Of a DNA stretch of 30,093 nt, positions 11,062 to 20,097 are shown piece after piece. Below the pieces are notes generated by a model, which saw only the letters and a program-made list of their open reading frames with translations, searched no databases and was not told the DNA's origin. Source of the stretch: Dunaliella salina (Eukaryota; Chlorophyta; Chlorophyceae; Chlamydomonadales; Dunaliellaceae); NCBI GenBank assembly GCA_002284615.2, contig MU069736.1:157783-187875 (forward strand), read 5' to 3'. Within the stretch, counting starts at the first letter, position 1, and each line of letters opens with the position of its first letter. The position numbers and the translations under genes are program-made.

Positions 11062-11256
11062 TGCGCCTGTTGTAAGATCTGCAACTATAATGGCGGCAAA
11101 GAGCCCATAAGCTCTGAGCCCCCCTACCTCGACATGTACATCTGCGATGTCTGCCACCAAACCTGCCACTGGTCTTGCATGAAGGAGCTCGGATACTACT
11201 CTGATGCATAGAGACAGGATATAGACAACAACATTTATTGGGCCTGCCCTACATGC
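11062..11256 (+). pseudogene. PHD zinc finger with in-frame TAG, Element D
   Basis: The cysteine/histidine pattern is that of a C4HC3 PHD finger: CKIC (C-x2-C), then CDVCHQTCHWSC, which supplies C-x2-C-x4-H-x2-C, and finally WACPTC (W-x-C-x2-C). PHD fingers usually read histone H3 tails, so in a LINE this would suit targeting to chromatin; that role is inference. A TAG at 11209-11211 lies between the HxxC and the last CxxC, so the finger cannot be completed without readthrough. The frame stays open beyond it. Its place between RT and RNase H is unusual; PHD-like fingers of LINEs are better known from ORF1 of CR1-type elements. Confidence 0.82.
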
Positions 11257-12480
11257 ACACCTCTCAGCGAAGATGAGAAATTAGAAAGGAAATCAAACTC
11301 TTTCAGCAACGAACTAATATGCATTGATTGGGAGCCAAGCTGGGAACCTGAAGACATCAGAGAAGCTTGGCCCAATTTTCACCAGTGCATCCTTCAATTT
11401 GAGGCCTGCAAAGATGAGCCAGACCTCTCCACTCCGGCTGCTGACTTTGAGCTAGACAACCTTGAAAGGCAGGGATTTGAATACTCAGACAAGACAAACA
11501 CTTGGAAACAGAAATTAGACACAGAACTCCGCAACGAGGCCACCTTTGACATGAATTCCACGAACCCCCGTGCAGACATTAATGGAACTGGCCGCTGTGA
11601 ATTCTGGATCACAACAGTTGGCCTCATTAGGCCAAGCCTCAACAATACAACGAATCCCCACCCCAGAGCAGATACTACCCACTCCCCTTCCACGCCATCA
11701 ATACCACCTCTGATGCTACCACAAATCTATTCCAAACAAGTGGCATGCAGTTACGGCACAGATGGAAAATGCAAAGGAATGCTAACCCCAGAGCGCATCA
11801 ATGTCCTCCACGCTGCATTCAGCAGAGCCAGAAACAATGGGATCCACAGCACAATTCAACCTCCAACCCAAAGCTTTGCCTCCGAGCTTGTGGGTCTTTT
11901 CTCACGCTCAATCCTTAAGAACAAAATGCAACAAAGTTAGAAGATCAAGGATTCATACATATGCATCCTACCAAACCATATCCACACTGCAATGCACAAA
12001 TGGGCCCTCGTAACCCAGGAAAAAATAGCCTCCCCCCTAGACTACAACCCTTGCCACCTCAACTACTGGTGTGGACACCCTCGAGATAGGGTACTCGGAG
12101 CCGTCCATAACAGCCTCTCATCCAAATTCTCAGGATCCTCAGTATGCCATCCAATTTACGATGACCATGTGATGTACCTTACTCTCAAACATGCCATTTT
12201 TTCTGCCATGCAACAAAGCCGCGCCACGGCAACCTTCATGTTCTTACCAAGCTGGGGAGGCCCTATGAGCACAAATCCATACTCTAAACTCCTGAATGCC
12301 TACCCTCACTTCTGTTGCACGTTGGGAGNCATACCCTCAAAAAGACTCAGCTATGCCACTCCCCACTTCTGGGTCAGCCAGGAAATTGTCCTCCCAACAA
12401 CTCCTGGAGCCTACACTCCTGGAGCCTACACTCCTGGAGCCTACACTCCTGGAGCCTACACTCCTGGAGCCTACAAATAA
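11257..12480 (+). pseudogene. Unassigned domain between PHD and RNase H, Element D
   Basis: The frame of 9361 continues after the TAG at 11209 and is interrupted only by a second TAG at 11938-11940 before ending at TAA 12478. The C-terminal half looks like a globular domain: DRVLGAVHNSLSSKFSGSSV, HPIYDDHVMYLTLKHAIFSA, ATFMFLPSW, then YSKLLNAYPHF and YATPHFW. After the 15-bp repeat it appears to continue in another frame as IIAVWNTAARIRLN. The alternation of helix-like blocks with a hydrophobic strand ending LPSW vaguely recalls Rossmann-type methyltransferases, but no SAM motif is evident. I recognise no family with confidence. An ambiguous base is present at 12329. Confidence 0.6.
12401..12475. 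repeat. Five exact 15-bp repeats inside Element D coding region
   Basis: CTCCTGGAGCCTACA is repeated five times without change. The unit is a multiple of three and is open in all three plus frames (TPGAY, SWSLH and LLEPT), so copy-number changes do not alter frame. Just after it the frame must shift from that of 9361 to that of 12315 for RNase H to be read. Confidence 0.97.
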
Positions 12481-12481
12481 T

Positions 12482-14349
12482 TGCTGTTTGGAATACTGCT
12501 GCAAGAATCCGCCTGAACGAGAACAACTCAAATTGGCTCACAGGCCTGAAAGAAGACATCCGTGAGGCAAGATGGCTGAAAAGAAACGTTAGCAATGAGC
12601 CAATCCTCAATCCCAGACACCCAGAAATTGAAACTGGCTTTAGTAAATTCAAAAAGCTACCCTCTGCCTACCAACAAACCCCTCAGAATACCACTCTGAG
12701 CCAACAAACTAATCCACCACTAACATCGTCCAGCCCTCATCTGGAACGCAAAGTTGAAAACTGGAGAGAGTGGGCATACACGGATGGTAGCTGCCATGTA
12801 CACAATGGANAACAAGTGATTGGTGCAGGGGTCTACCACCCCGCCACTGACAGCACCAACCATGTCCAGCCGAATGGAGCAGGAATCACCCATACCATCA
12901 CCAGAGCCGAATTGGCGGCAATAGCAGCTGCCATTCTCCTAGGATATCGTTGCATTGCCACTGACAGCCTTTGCTCTCTAGAACAGATCAGAAAGCAAAT
13001 ACTCTACCCAGAACTTCATCACCAGCATGTCCAAGGCTACATCCTCAAGTTAATCATACAGCTCATATGCAACTCGTCTACTTCTATTCATTTCTTTAAG
13101 GTTAAATCTCATGCTGGAATTGCCGGCAACGAATGCGCAGATGCCATCGCCAAGCATCAGGCCATTCAGAATGACGACACCCTTGCAGACATAACCTTCC
13201 NATGTGCAACCCTTGAAGGCAATCCTTTTCATGACACCACCTGGCTTGCCTTTGAGGAAACTTCCTGCACTCATGCAAATGCCTCTAGACGCCTTAACCC
13301 ACCTGCCGTAAAGCTGAAACACTTCTCCAACCTCCATGATGCTTTACGGAAGCACATGCACTCAAAACACAAACTTGGAAAGGCCAACACCACCACAGGG
13401 TATTACTCCTTCTACCAAAAACTACTCCCCAACATCCACAAAACTATCAGTAATGCCTTCTGGACTATGCCAACACTCTCTTTCAAAACATCTATAAGTA
13501 CCGCACAAGTACCCTCTTCAATCAAAAACACGCGGTGCGCTTCAAAATTTCCACAAGCCTACAATGCCCCCTCTGTGGGGAACTCGGCAGTGCCCTTCAC
13601 ATCTTGTCAGGATGCAAAAAATTCAACCATGTCTGGTATGGTAACTGAGCAACACAATATCGCCAGCAGAATCCTCCTAAAAGCCATCAGCAAAGGCCCT
13701 CTTGGGGCAGGTATTGCCTCCATGGACACTGGCAGTGCAGACCGTCTTGCCTTGCAAGACCTGCAGGTTCCAGAACATGCTATTAATAGGACCCTCCCTA
13801 AATATATTTTCCCACGCCACTTCCCTAATAAGGATAGGCTCACATCCAGCCGGCCTGACGCCTTATTAGTTGTTCCTCTGAAAAGAGCGTTTAGGTCGAA
13901 TCCTCGTTATGAATTGAGAAGTGCAGGGGGGCGCGGGGGAAACAGGGAGGACTCAGCGCCAGCCACAGCCACTCCACCCACATCCAAGGCTCGTGACCCC
14001 AGTCAGCTCCACCCAGATCAGAGATACATCCACCATGTAGAAGTCAAGTACTGTGAGGACACCCGGCTCAACAGCCAGCTTGAGGCCTCCAAGCAGCAGC
14101 ACCGCGACCTTTGTCGTCATCTTTCTAGAGCCTCAGCTCAAGTCACCCCCCATACTATCCTGTTAGATGAGGGAGGAGTCATCTACATCCCACACACATT
14201 GGAGCCTCTAAAGGAGCATGGTCTTGACACTCGCAAGGCAACCAAGCTTGCTCGGAAGCTTCATGCTCATTCCAGGACAGGTCCTGTATGCCTACAAACT
14301 TGCCAGCACCAGACGCGCTATTGAGAAATCTTTCTTCAACTCTCAATGA
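12482..14349 (+). pseudogene. RNase H, zinc knuckle and PD-(D/E)XK nuclease of Element D
   Basis: RNase H: all four acidic residues are present, Asp in AYTDGS (12783), Glu in RAELAAI (12909), Asp in ATDSL (12963) and Asp in NECADAIAK (13140), so this fold would remove RNA from hybrids. Nuclease: RPDALLVV (Asp 13857) and VEVKYCEDTR (Glu 14040, Lys 14046) make a PD-(D/E)XK core with 61 residues between them, some of them basic and Pro-rich, followed by QLEASKQQH. A zinc knuckle CPLC...LHILSGC (13565-13615) stands before it in another frame, as in restriction-like endonucleases of R2-type elements. Relative to copy 1, a base is missing near 13471 and one is added in the A6 run at 13616-13621. 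The frame is thus restored after about 50 missense codons. A further shift near 14280 leads to the family stop TGA at 14347. Ambiguous bases occur at 12810 and 13201. Confidence 0.88.
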
Positions 14350-14511
14350 GGTCAGGCACGGGATACTGCTAGTAACCCTCCTGATCCCCACTGACTTCTT
14401 TCTTCTGTTTTCTCTGGGTGAAGAGGATACACGGTGCCTCGGCCCTAGGTATCCCCTTTTCCTTAATTGATGTGGGGAGTGTTTTCACTGCCTGCGTAGT
14501 TTTTCTTTTCT
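14350..14511 (+). other. 3' UTR and TTTTC tail of Element D
   Basis: About 160 noncoding bases end in the block CCTTAATTGATGTGGGGAGT, then CACTGCCTGCGTAG and TTTTTCTTTTCTT. The same terminal block is found at 2355-2482, 4943-5080 (minus), 6655-6830 (minus), 16080-16262, 20098-20150 and 22982-23075 (minus). It is the family's 3' signature, probably the part the reverse transcriptase recognises. Confidence 0.88.
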
Positions 14512-14522
14512 TTGGGAGACAT
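14512..14522. repeat. Right target-site duplication of Element D
   Basis: TTGGGAGACAT, identical to 4418-4428, directly follows the TTTTC tail. A run of T at the junction makes the exact edge uncertain by one base. Confidence 0.92.
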
Positions 14523-15185
14523 GCCGTTGTACTTGCCTACTCAGATCAAGATTGAGATATCTAGGCACCTTGTACGGGCAATCAGTAGCATTCAAAGGTC
14601 CCAAAGGAGAAGCAAACCAACGATGATAGGAGGCCCGCTTATGACAGTGCCCTCTTGGCACTTTCTGAATTGCCCCACACTTGACATAATTGGCTGCGCA
14701 AATCAGTAGCAAAACCTTTGATATCAATAGCCGTTCCTGCCAGCACAGCCTGTGTGTACTCTTCTCGTTTCTCCAGACCCCTGAAGGACTTCAAAAACTC
14801 AGCTGACCAACACTTCACACCACTGGCAGGCATCACACTCAGTGCCTTGTCAGCCTTCATCACTTTCCGAACAAGCTTGCTATTTGAATTGAGTGGCATT
14901 ATAGAAACGCACAGCTGCCCGAAACCAGTAAAACTGCAGTAGCTCCTGACCACACTTGCACAACACAGACCAAGTAGAACGCTTAACTCCAAGCACGCGC
15001 TTCAGAAAACCAAGATGCCCAGTCTGAAGAGGGCAGTTCATCTCAGCCCCTTCCTTCATATAACCTGTACAGTGCCCCAAATTTGACTGCCATACATGCT
15101 AGAAAGAACAATACACGTTTAAGTGAGCCACAGCAGAGTATGCGGCCGGTCCGCGAGCTCATGATCACATACAAACTGCCTAACA
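14512..15185 (-). pseudogene. LINE-B RT C-terminal region, right part
   Basis: Minus-strand coding remnants contain YGSQIWGT, GHLGFLKRVLGVKRST, LLQFYWFRAAVRFYNA, SNSKLVRKVMKADKALS, CWSAEFLKSF, and after a frameshift VKCGAIQKVPRGHCHKRAS and KVPRYLNLDLSRQVQRHVSQ. This is the region after the RT palm in a LINE family common in green algae: a helical segment with FLKxVLGVK and LQFYWFR. It carries at least one frameshift and is truncated near 15185. It joins 3945-4428 across Element D, so LINE-B was here first. Confidence 0.82.
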
Positions 15186-15189
15186 CTAA

Positions 15190-15475
15190 CACTTATACTG
15201 GGAAAGGCCCGCTTGCACTAGGGGAAAGTTCAACAATCAGCGCTGAAACTAATTAGTTTGGTTTGGCCTTCAGCTGGTCGTTTTACTGCTCAGCTCAGCC
15301 CACAGGACACTGCCAGCCACCCAAGTAATGTTTCCATGATCTCAACCAGAGAAAAACACAGCTGATTCAAATTTCGCTGAAAAAAATGACGCATGTCCTC
15401 TTTGCTTACCTCGGAGCAATAAAATACAACCTGACCAGGGAAAATGCTTGTATGAGGAGAAACCTCAGTGAAGAG
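15190..15475 (-). pseudogene. Second LINE-B 3' end fragment
   Basis: Minus-strand sequence parallels 3945-4340: LFTEVSPHTSIFPGQVV, YCSEVSKEDMRHF and LVEIMETLLG match the C-terminal tail of LINE-B, and the 3' UTR ends at the same CTTTCCCAGTAT block. A short further copy of that 3' end (GATGTACCCTTACC on the minus strand) lies at about 15476-15510. It abuts the LINE-B copy at 14512-15185 head to tail, which is an older layer of the nest. Confidence 0.7.
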
Positions 15476-15720
15476 ATAAGGGAAGGTAAGGGTACATCGC
15501 CCTTTATGTTATATATATCAACGTTTGACTGCTAGGCTGCAAGCGCGCTGTAATATACAGGTTTAAATTGAAAGCATAATTGGGTACATATGATGAGTGT
15601 CCAGTGATGCAGTACCAAAAGTGGATAATGATGCTACTTTGATCACCCCTTATGATGCCAAACCTAACTTCTAAAAGTTCTAATCTTCTAACAGTGTATC
15701 CAATATCCATTCGCATCAAG

Positions 15721-16262
15721 CTTTACACAGCTCCAAGCGGAGGGCCACCAGACTGAGCCGCGTGAGACAAACTCATGAACTACAAGCGAGCGAACGACAT
15801 GCGCACCTGATAATAATTAAGAGTGAAGACAATAGGCCAGGGCATTAGTTGAGCGCAGCTTATAAGCGCTAAAGCTAATAACAATTCACTCTATTATCCT
15901 GGGTGTTGATGGAACTATTCATACTGAGCACACCCTGAAGCAATTCAAACAACTATGACTGGATCACCAGCGTGCCGCTAAGCTTGCTCAACAACTTCAT
16001 GCCTGCTCTGTTCAATATCCCCACAGACTCGTTTCCACACGTTGCGATATCAAAAACAAGATTACCTCCCACAGCCAGGTTCTAGGGCGAAATGCTTCTA
16101 GCAACCCTCCAGATCCCCATTAGCCTGTCATTAGCCTGTTGATTCGTATCTTGTGGTGGAGGGGACTCATGGCCCTGTATGTGCCAGTACGCTTCCTTTT
16201 CCTTAATTGATGTAGGGGGAGTTTCCCTGCCTATGTAGTTCTTCTTTTCTTTTCTTTTCTTG
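15721..16262 (+). pseudogene. Copy 4: decayed RLE 3' fragment of Element D family
   Basis: The sequence aligns with the last 135 codons of copy 1: RVRQTHELQASERHAHLI, then SIILGVDGTIHTEHTLKQF, LDHQRAAKLAQQLHA, and a 3' UTR ending in TTCTTTTCTTTTCTTTTCTT. The ExK nuclease motif has become IIIK, so the Glu is lost, and several stops are present. It is closer to copy 1 than to copies 2 and 3, which suggests two subfamilies. Confidence 0.82.
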
Positions 16263-17210
16263 GCTAGCAAGGTCTCGGCTTTCCTCTACCTGTGTGGTTT
16301 CTGTTGTCTAGGAGCTCAATAAACAAATACAGAGTTACCAAGGTAGCTCAACCGCCCGACATGCATGGCGAAGCATATGCTTCGTCACCATGGCCCAAAG
16401 GCGAGGAGGGCGTGGTAAGGAGATGGTCCCAGGATGGAATTCCTGGAGCGAAGGCGGAAAAAAAATGTCGTCTAGCGGTGGGAGTCCTTGGGAGGCTCTG
16501 TCCTTATTGCGCAAAACCTGAGGGCCTCAGGCAAGCTTCCTTGTTGGGGGACCCCTCCTTAGTGCACGCGGCCTTCAGCCTACATAAACTTGCCTCTTTC
16601 ATTTCCTTCCTCTGCACAGTATCTTGATTGGTGTGGCAGAGCATACAATCACACCTCTTGGCAACTCGGGCCTGTCCAGGCAAAAAGCAAAGCTGCTAGC
16701 ATCCACTTGCCTCATGAGTTACCAATTAACTCATGATCAAATCTGCCTTGAATTGTTCATCTCAAATGAACCCATGATTAGGTCTGCCTGCACGGTACCT
16801 GCTGGCCTGAGACTAATATCACTTCTAAAATTAAATAAACTTTAAAGACAGACAAAATCACTCTGGGGGTATTAAATGAATGTGTCCTTCACATTGAAGG
16901 ATTATAAAACTAGTTCGCACTGCTGAAGGGAACAAATGGTTGCTTACATGGTAGGAATGGAACAGGATGATTGGAATTTGTTTATACCAAGAATGTGTAC
17001 CAGTACCAACACCGTTGCAACGATAATGTATTAAGACAATAATTTATTACGAGGTGTCAAAATAATTCAAATAATTGATCATCAAGCTTTTGGGTCATAC
17101 GAGGTCATCTAGGAAAAACTCAAAATTTGCGAACTTCTGTGTTTTCGCGTCTCATGCACTCGGCTCTTCGTCCCTACTCCCTTCCTCCATCTCTCTACAT
17201 CCGAGGAGTC
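16263..17210. other. No recognisable gene
   Basis: A 111-codon plus frame at 16292-16627 and a 73-codon frame at 16624-16845 show no domain. From about 16800 the sequence becomes AT-rich with frequent stops in all frames. A 16-base palindrome at 16369-16384 is described separately. Confidence 0.45.
16369..16384. repeat. Perfect 16-bp palindrome
   Basis: CGAAGCATATGCTTCG reads the same on both strands. The flanks do not extend the symmetry. No function can be assigned. Confidence 0.85.
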
Positions 17211-17450
17211 CGTGAAGGACTCTCCATGGGCTCCAGCTGTTGCCTGTCCCACTCTCAGCTGCCTTTGCTGCAGCTGTTGCTGCCTGCGTGTACTGCAACA
17301 GCATGAGGATGCCATCCTCGAAGTTAGGAAGCTTGCCCCCACCAGTGGTGGGGACCAGCTGAACTCATACTACCTTGGGGGAAGGTGCCTGAATAAATGG
17401 CAGGATTCTGAGCCAGCCCACAGGCCTGGGGAGTGGATGGCCTGGCATCA

Positions 17451-17530
17451 GCCACCCTCTGCCACCCTCAGCCACCCTCAGCCACCCTCTGCTACCCTCA
17501 GCCACCCTCAGCCACCCTCAGCCACCCTCA
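17451..17530. repeat. Eight-unit decamer array
   Basis: Eight contiguous 10-bp units of GCCACCCTCA or one-base variants (GCCACCCTCT twice, GCTACCCTCA once) are in exact register. A 159-codon frame runs through it, but ten is not a multiple of three and the flanks lack coding features. Confidence 0.97.
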
Positions 17531-18695
17531 GCAAGCAATGGCATCAGCCACCCTCTTGTCACACTCAGTCACCTTCTGTGCATGGCACAGGGTTGAGGCG
17601 CGTGCAGAGTAGCCCCAGACCATCGCCTTCCTCACGTTATCCCTTCGTGCATCCCATGTCAAGAAAGCTTCTTTGCACCTTTGCTGCATGAGGCTGCATT
17701 GTGGGGCGGTTAGAACAAATGCTTAATATAAACCTGCATCTTTTACGAGGCCTTGAAAAAAGTAGTTTTAATAGGCGATCCACATTGTGAGGACCCTGAA
17801 TAATTATTCAATTAATCGCCAAACTCCTTTCACCTGATTGCAAGCGCGTGCGCTGGTTCTTAGTCCTATGTCACAATGTCATGCATGTCAAAGAGACGTT
17901 CGATCATTCTGCACCTCTGATCATTCTGCACCTCCAGTGCATTTGAACTCAAAGGAAGAAAGAACCTTTGGGCCACAAATACACACAGCATGAAATTCAG
18001 AGGCGCTGAGGTGAGACAGAAGCTCAAATTGTACACCCCTTACATTAGAAAGTAACCGACACATACTTGACCATGGGCATACCATGAATGAGTGGAAGAT
18101 GCAAAATTACACCACACCTCCCCAAAAGGCCAATATCGTACACAACCTGCCTCCTTCCCAAACATGACTGTCATCAGCTCAAATCAGCCAAGATTACCGC
18201 AAAGTCTGCAAGTTCAACAGTGCTCTTTGCAGACCTGCTGATGTGCAGGGACTGCAGAGTACCCCGAGCCCCGCCAAAGGGGAAAAAAGAACAGAAGTCT
18301 GCACGCCTCCAATGTACAAGTGGGAAGGCTGTGCAATAGGATGATCAGTCTTGAAACCTGCAAGCGAAAGCCATTGTGCCGGCCATTATGCAACACATGT
18401 GAGTTCTCGTTTGGCTTCATAAGCAAAGACCCTTTTGCTGCAGATGCTTTGCTGTGTCCTACAATTTCAAAGAAAGGCTTTGACAGGAACGTGATGAAAA
18501 TATTTGTTGCAGAAGGAATCTGGTACAATTATTCGTATCACCTGAATATTTTTCCCCTTCGCCACGCATTCTTGCCAATTTCAGTATCCTGGTAAACCCC
18601 CTATCTGCTGTGTGGCCCCATGGCTCCACAAAAACGAAAATATCTGCCGAAAAGGTGTGCAGAGCCTGGCATTGCCACTGAAGGGTGCGCGCGTG
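17531..18695. other. No confirmed gene; one weak exon-like stretch
   Basis: At about 18236 the sequence CTCTTTGCAG could be a splice acceptor. It is followed by an open frame with MCRDC and a Lys-rich stretch to a TAG near 18337. No matching exon or known zinc-finger spacing was found, so I do not call a gene. The rest holds nothing recognisable. Confidence 0.4.
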
Positions 18696-18703
18696 CACAC
18701 ACA

Positions 18704-18776
<73 letters not shown>
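18696..18776. repeat. (CA)n microsatellite, left of the gap
   Basis: A near-perfect CA run of about 80 bp is followed by CGCATGCACGCATGCAT. With 19094-19117 it brackets the N gap, so the gap probably reflects failure to assemble microsatellite sequence. Confidence 0.97.
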
Positions 18777-18779
<3 letters not shown>

Positions 18780-18908
18780 TGCACGCATGCATAAGTAGCA
18801 CACTTGCGAGTATGCATGTGTGCAAGCTTGTGGACGATACAGGAAGTGGAAGCCCATGTGCGCATGTACAAGTGTCTACACAAACGCACGCAAGCATGCA
18901 TGCAGGCA

Positions 18909-19093
18909 NNNNNNNNNNNNNNNNNNNNNNNNNNNNNNNNNNNNNNNNNNNNNNNNNNNNNNNNNNNNNNNNNNNNNNNNNNNNNNNNNNNNNNNNNNNN
19001 NNNNNNNNNNNNNNNNNNNNNNNNNNNNNNNNNNNNNNNNNNNNNNNNNNNNNNNNNNNNNNNNNNNNNNNNNNNNNNNNNNNNNNNNNNNNN
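18909..19093. other. Assembly gap (185 N)
   Basis: All bases are N. Reading frames across it are meaningless. Confidence 1.
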
Positions 19094-19117
19094 ACACACA
19101 CACACACACACACACAT
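19094..19117. repeat. (CA)n microsatellite, right of the gap
   Basis: A CA run directly follows the gap and grades into ATGCACATAC. Confidence 0.95.
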
Positions 19118-20097
19118 GCACATACTTAAGCATCGTGAGCCTGCAAGTGCAAGTCATCATGTTTCAGAGCTAACTCAGTCTACTGAACAGACGCCCGCTC
19201 TCCCCTACTTGTTGCCCAGGGATGCTCCACAGGGGATTCCTATGGGGGCCTGCAGAGCTAGCAAGGGCCCACGGACTTGATGCCAGCTCATTTCTGGCAT
19301 TTTGGCCCCTACAGAGCTGGCCTTGTTTCGTCAGAGGGGGGCGACGGGCCCAAATTGCTGAAAACGCTCTTTCCCAGCTTTCTTTTTCAAATATAACCAT
19401 GCCAACCATTATTATGCCATATTACATCATGTTCACCAAAATCATGAAAATCAGAGGAGCCCAGATCACTCTCCTGGCCTCAGATCACCCCAAACAGGCC
19501 CACAGCTTCACCATGGGACCATTTTTCACATCCAAAAAATTTCATTTGTAACCCCTACATTATATGGTAACATCCTGCATACTTAAAATGAGATTAAATG
19601 ATATCGATTTTTGACCTTTTTGGCACCCCCTGTGCTGCAATTCCTCTAAGGGAAATGGTTGAAATTCTGTATCTGACCAACCACTGGGTCCTTTCACTTC
19701 ATTTTTTTGCAATGGTATTTTTTTGGTTAAAGGAATCCAAATCATCAAAAATCACCCATTTTGGTGCAGTAGGTGGTCCGGAATGGAGATTTGGCGGTAA
19801 AAAAAGGGTTCACGCCGCGGACAATTAGGAAGGTGCCCTGTCAATTGCAAGGCCAAAGCTTGGTGATACACACAAGCCCATGACCAGGGCCCATGACCAG
19901 GGCTACCATTTGATGCCAAGTTTAAAGATTGCAACCCCCGTGGCCTGTGCTCAATGAACATTTCAAAAGTACCCCTGTTTGAGGCCTTCGTCGCCCACCT
20001 CTGTTATTTTGTGAGGGATTCCCATGGTTTGAGTGTTTGATGCAGATAGACAAACTTTGACAAAATCCTTGCAAATTCCTTTTGGTGATGGGGTTAT
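19118..20097. other. No recognisable gene
   Basis: Short frames on both strands, none with a domain or paired splice sites. A 12-bp direct repeat (CCCATGACCAGGG) occurs near 19878 and 19890. Confidence 0.45.

Larger units (their letters stand above)
4429..14511 (+). mobile_element. Element D: 5'-truncated dual-endonuclease LINE with nested inserts
   Basis: The plus-strand insert lies between perfect 11-bp duplications and ends in a TTTTC-type tail, the hallmarks of target-primed reverse transcription. It starts inside the APE endonuclease domain, so it is 5'-truncated. Domain order is APE C-terminus (4429-4935), RT C-terminal region (8527-9440), low-complexity basic linker (9361-11060), PHD finger (11062-11256), unassigned domain (11260-12480), RNase H (12762-13170), CCHC knuckle (13565-13615), PD-(D/E)XK nuclease (13851-14270) and 3' UTR plus tail (14350-14511). 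APE, RNase H and a restriction-like endonuclease in one element is the known layout of the Dualen/RandI clade. The RT palm is missing, and two minus-strand fragments of the same family occupy 4940-8407. Stops and frameshifts show that the copy is dead. Confidence 0.88.

Noticed and set aside
11209..11211. TAG recoded as Gln (alternative genetic code)
   Set aside because: Sister copies contain TGA and other stops and frameshifts, so decay is the simpler explanation. The idea is kept only as a check.
13616..13621. Programmed ribosomal frameshift at A6
   Set aside because: Copy 1 reads straight through without a shift and a compensating base loss lies upstream, so an indel pair explains the data better.
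17212..17691. 159-codon plus frame with Pro/Ser-rich repeats
   Set aside because: It runs over a 10-bp repeat array whose unit is not a multiple of three, and no domain or splice support is visible.
18581..19280. Long frames of His-Thr or Cys-Val with a block of unknown residues
   Set aside because: They are translations of CA/TG repeats and of the 185-base N gap.
18034..19585. Possible dispersed repeat shared by about 18034-18075 and 19546-19585
   Set aside because: Only about 40 bases with many mismatches; could be chance.
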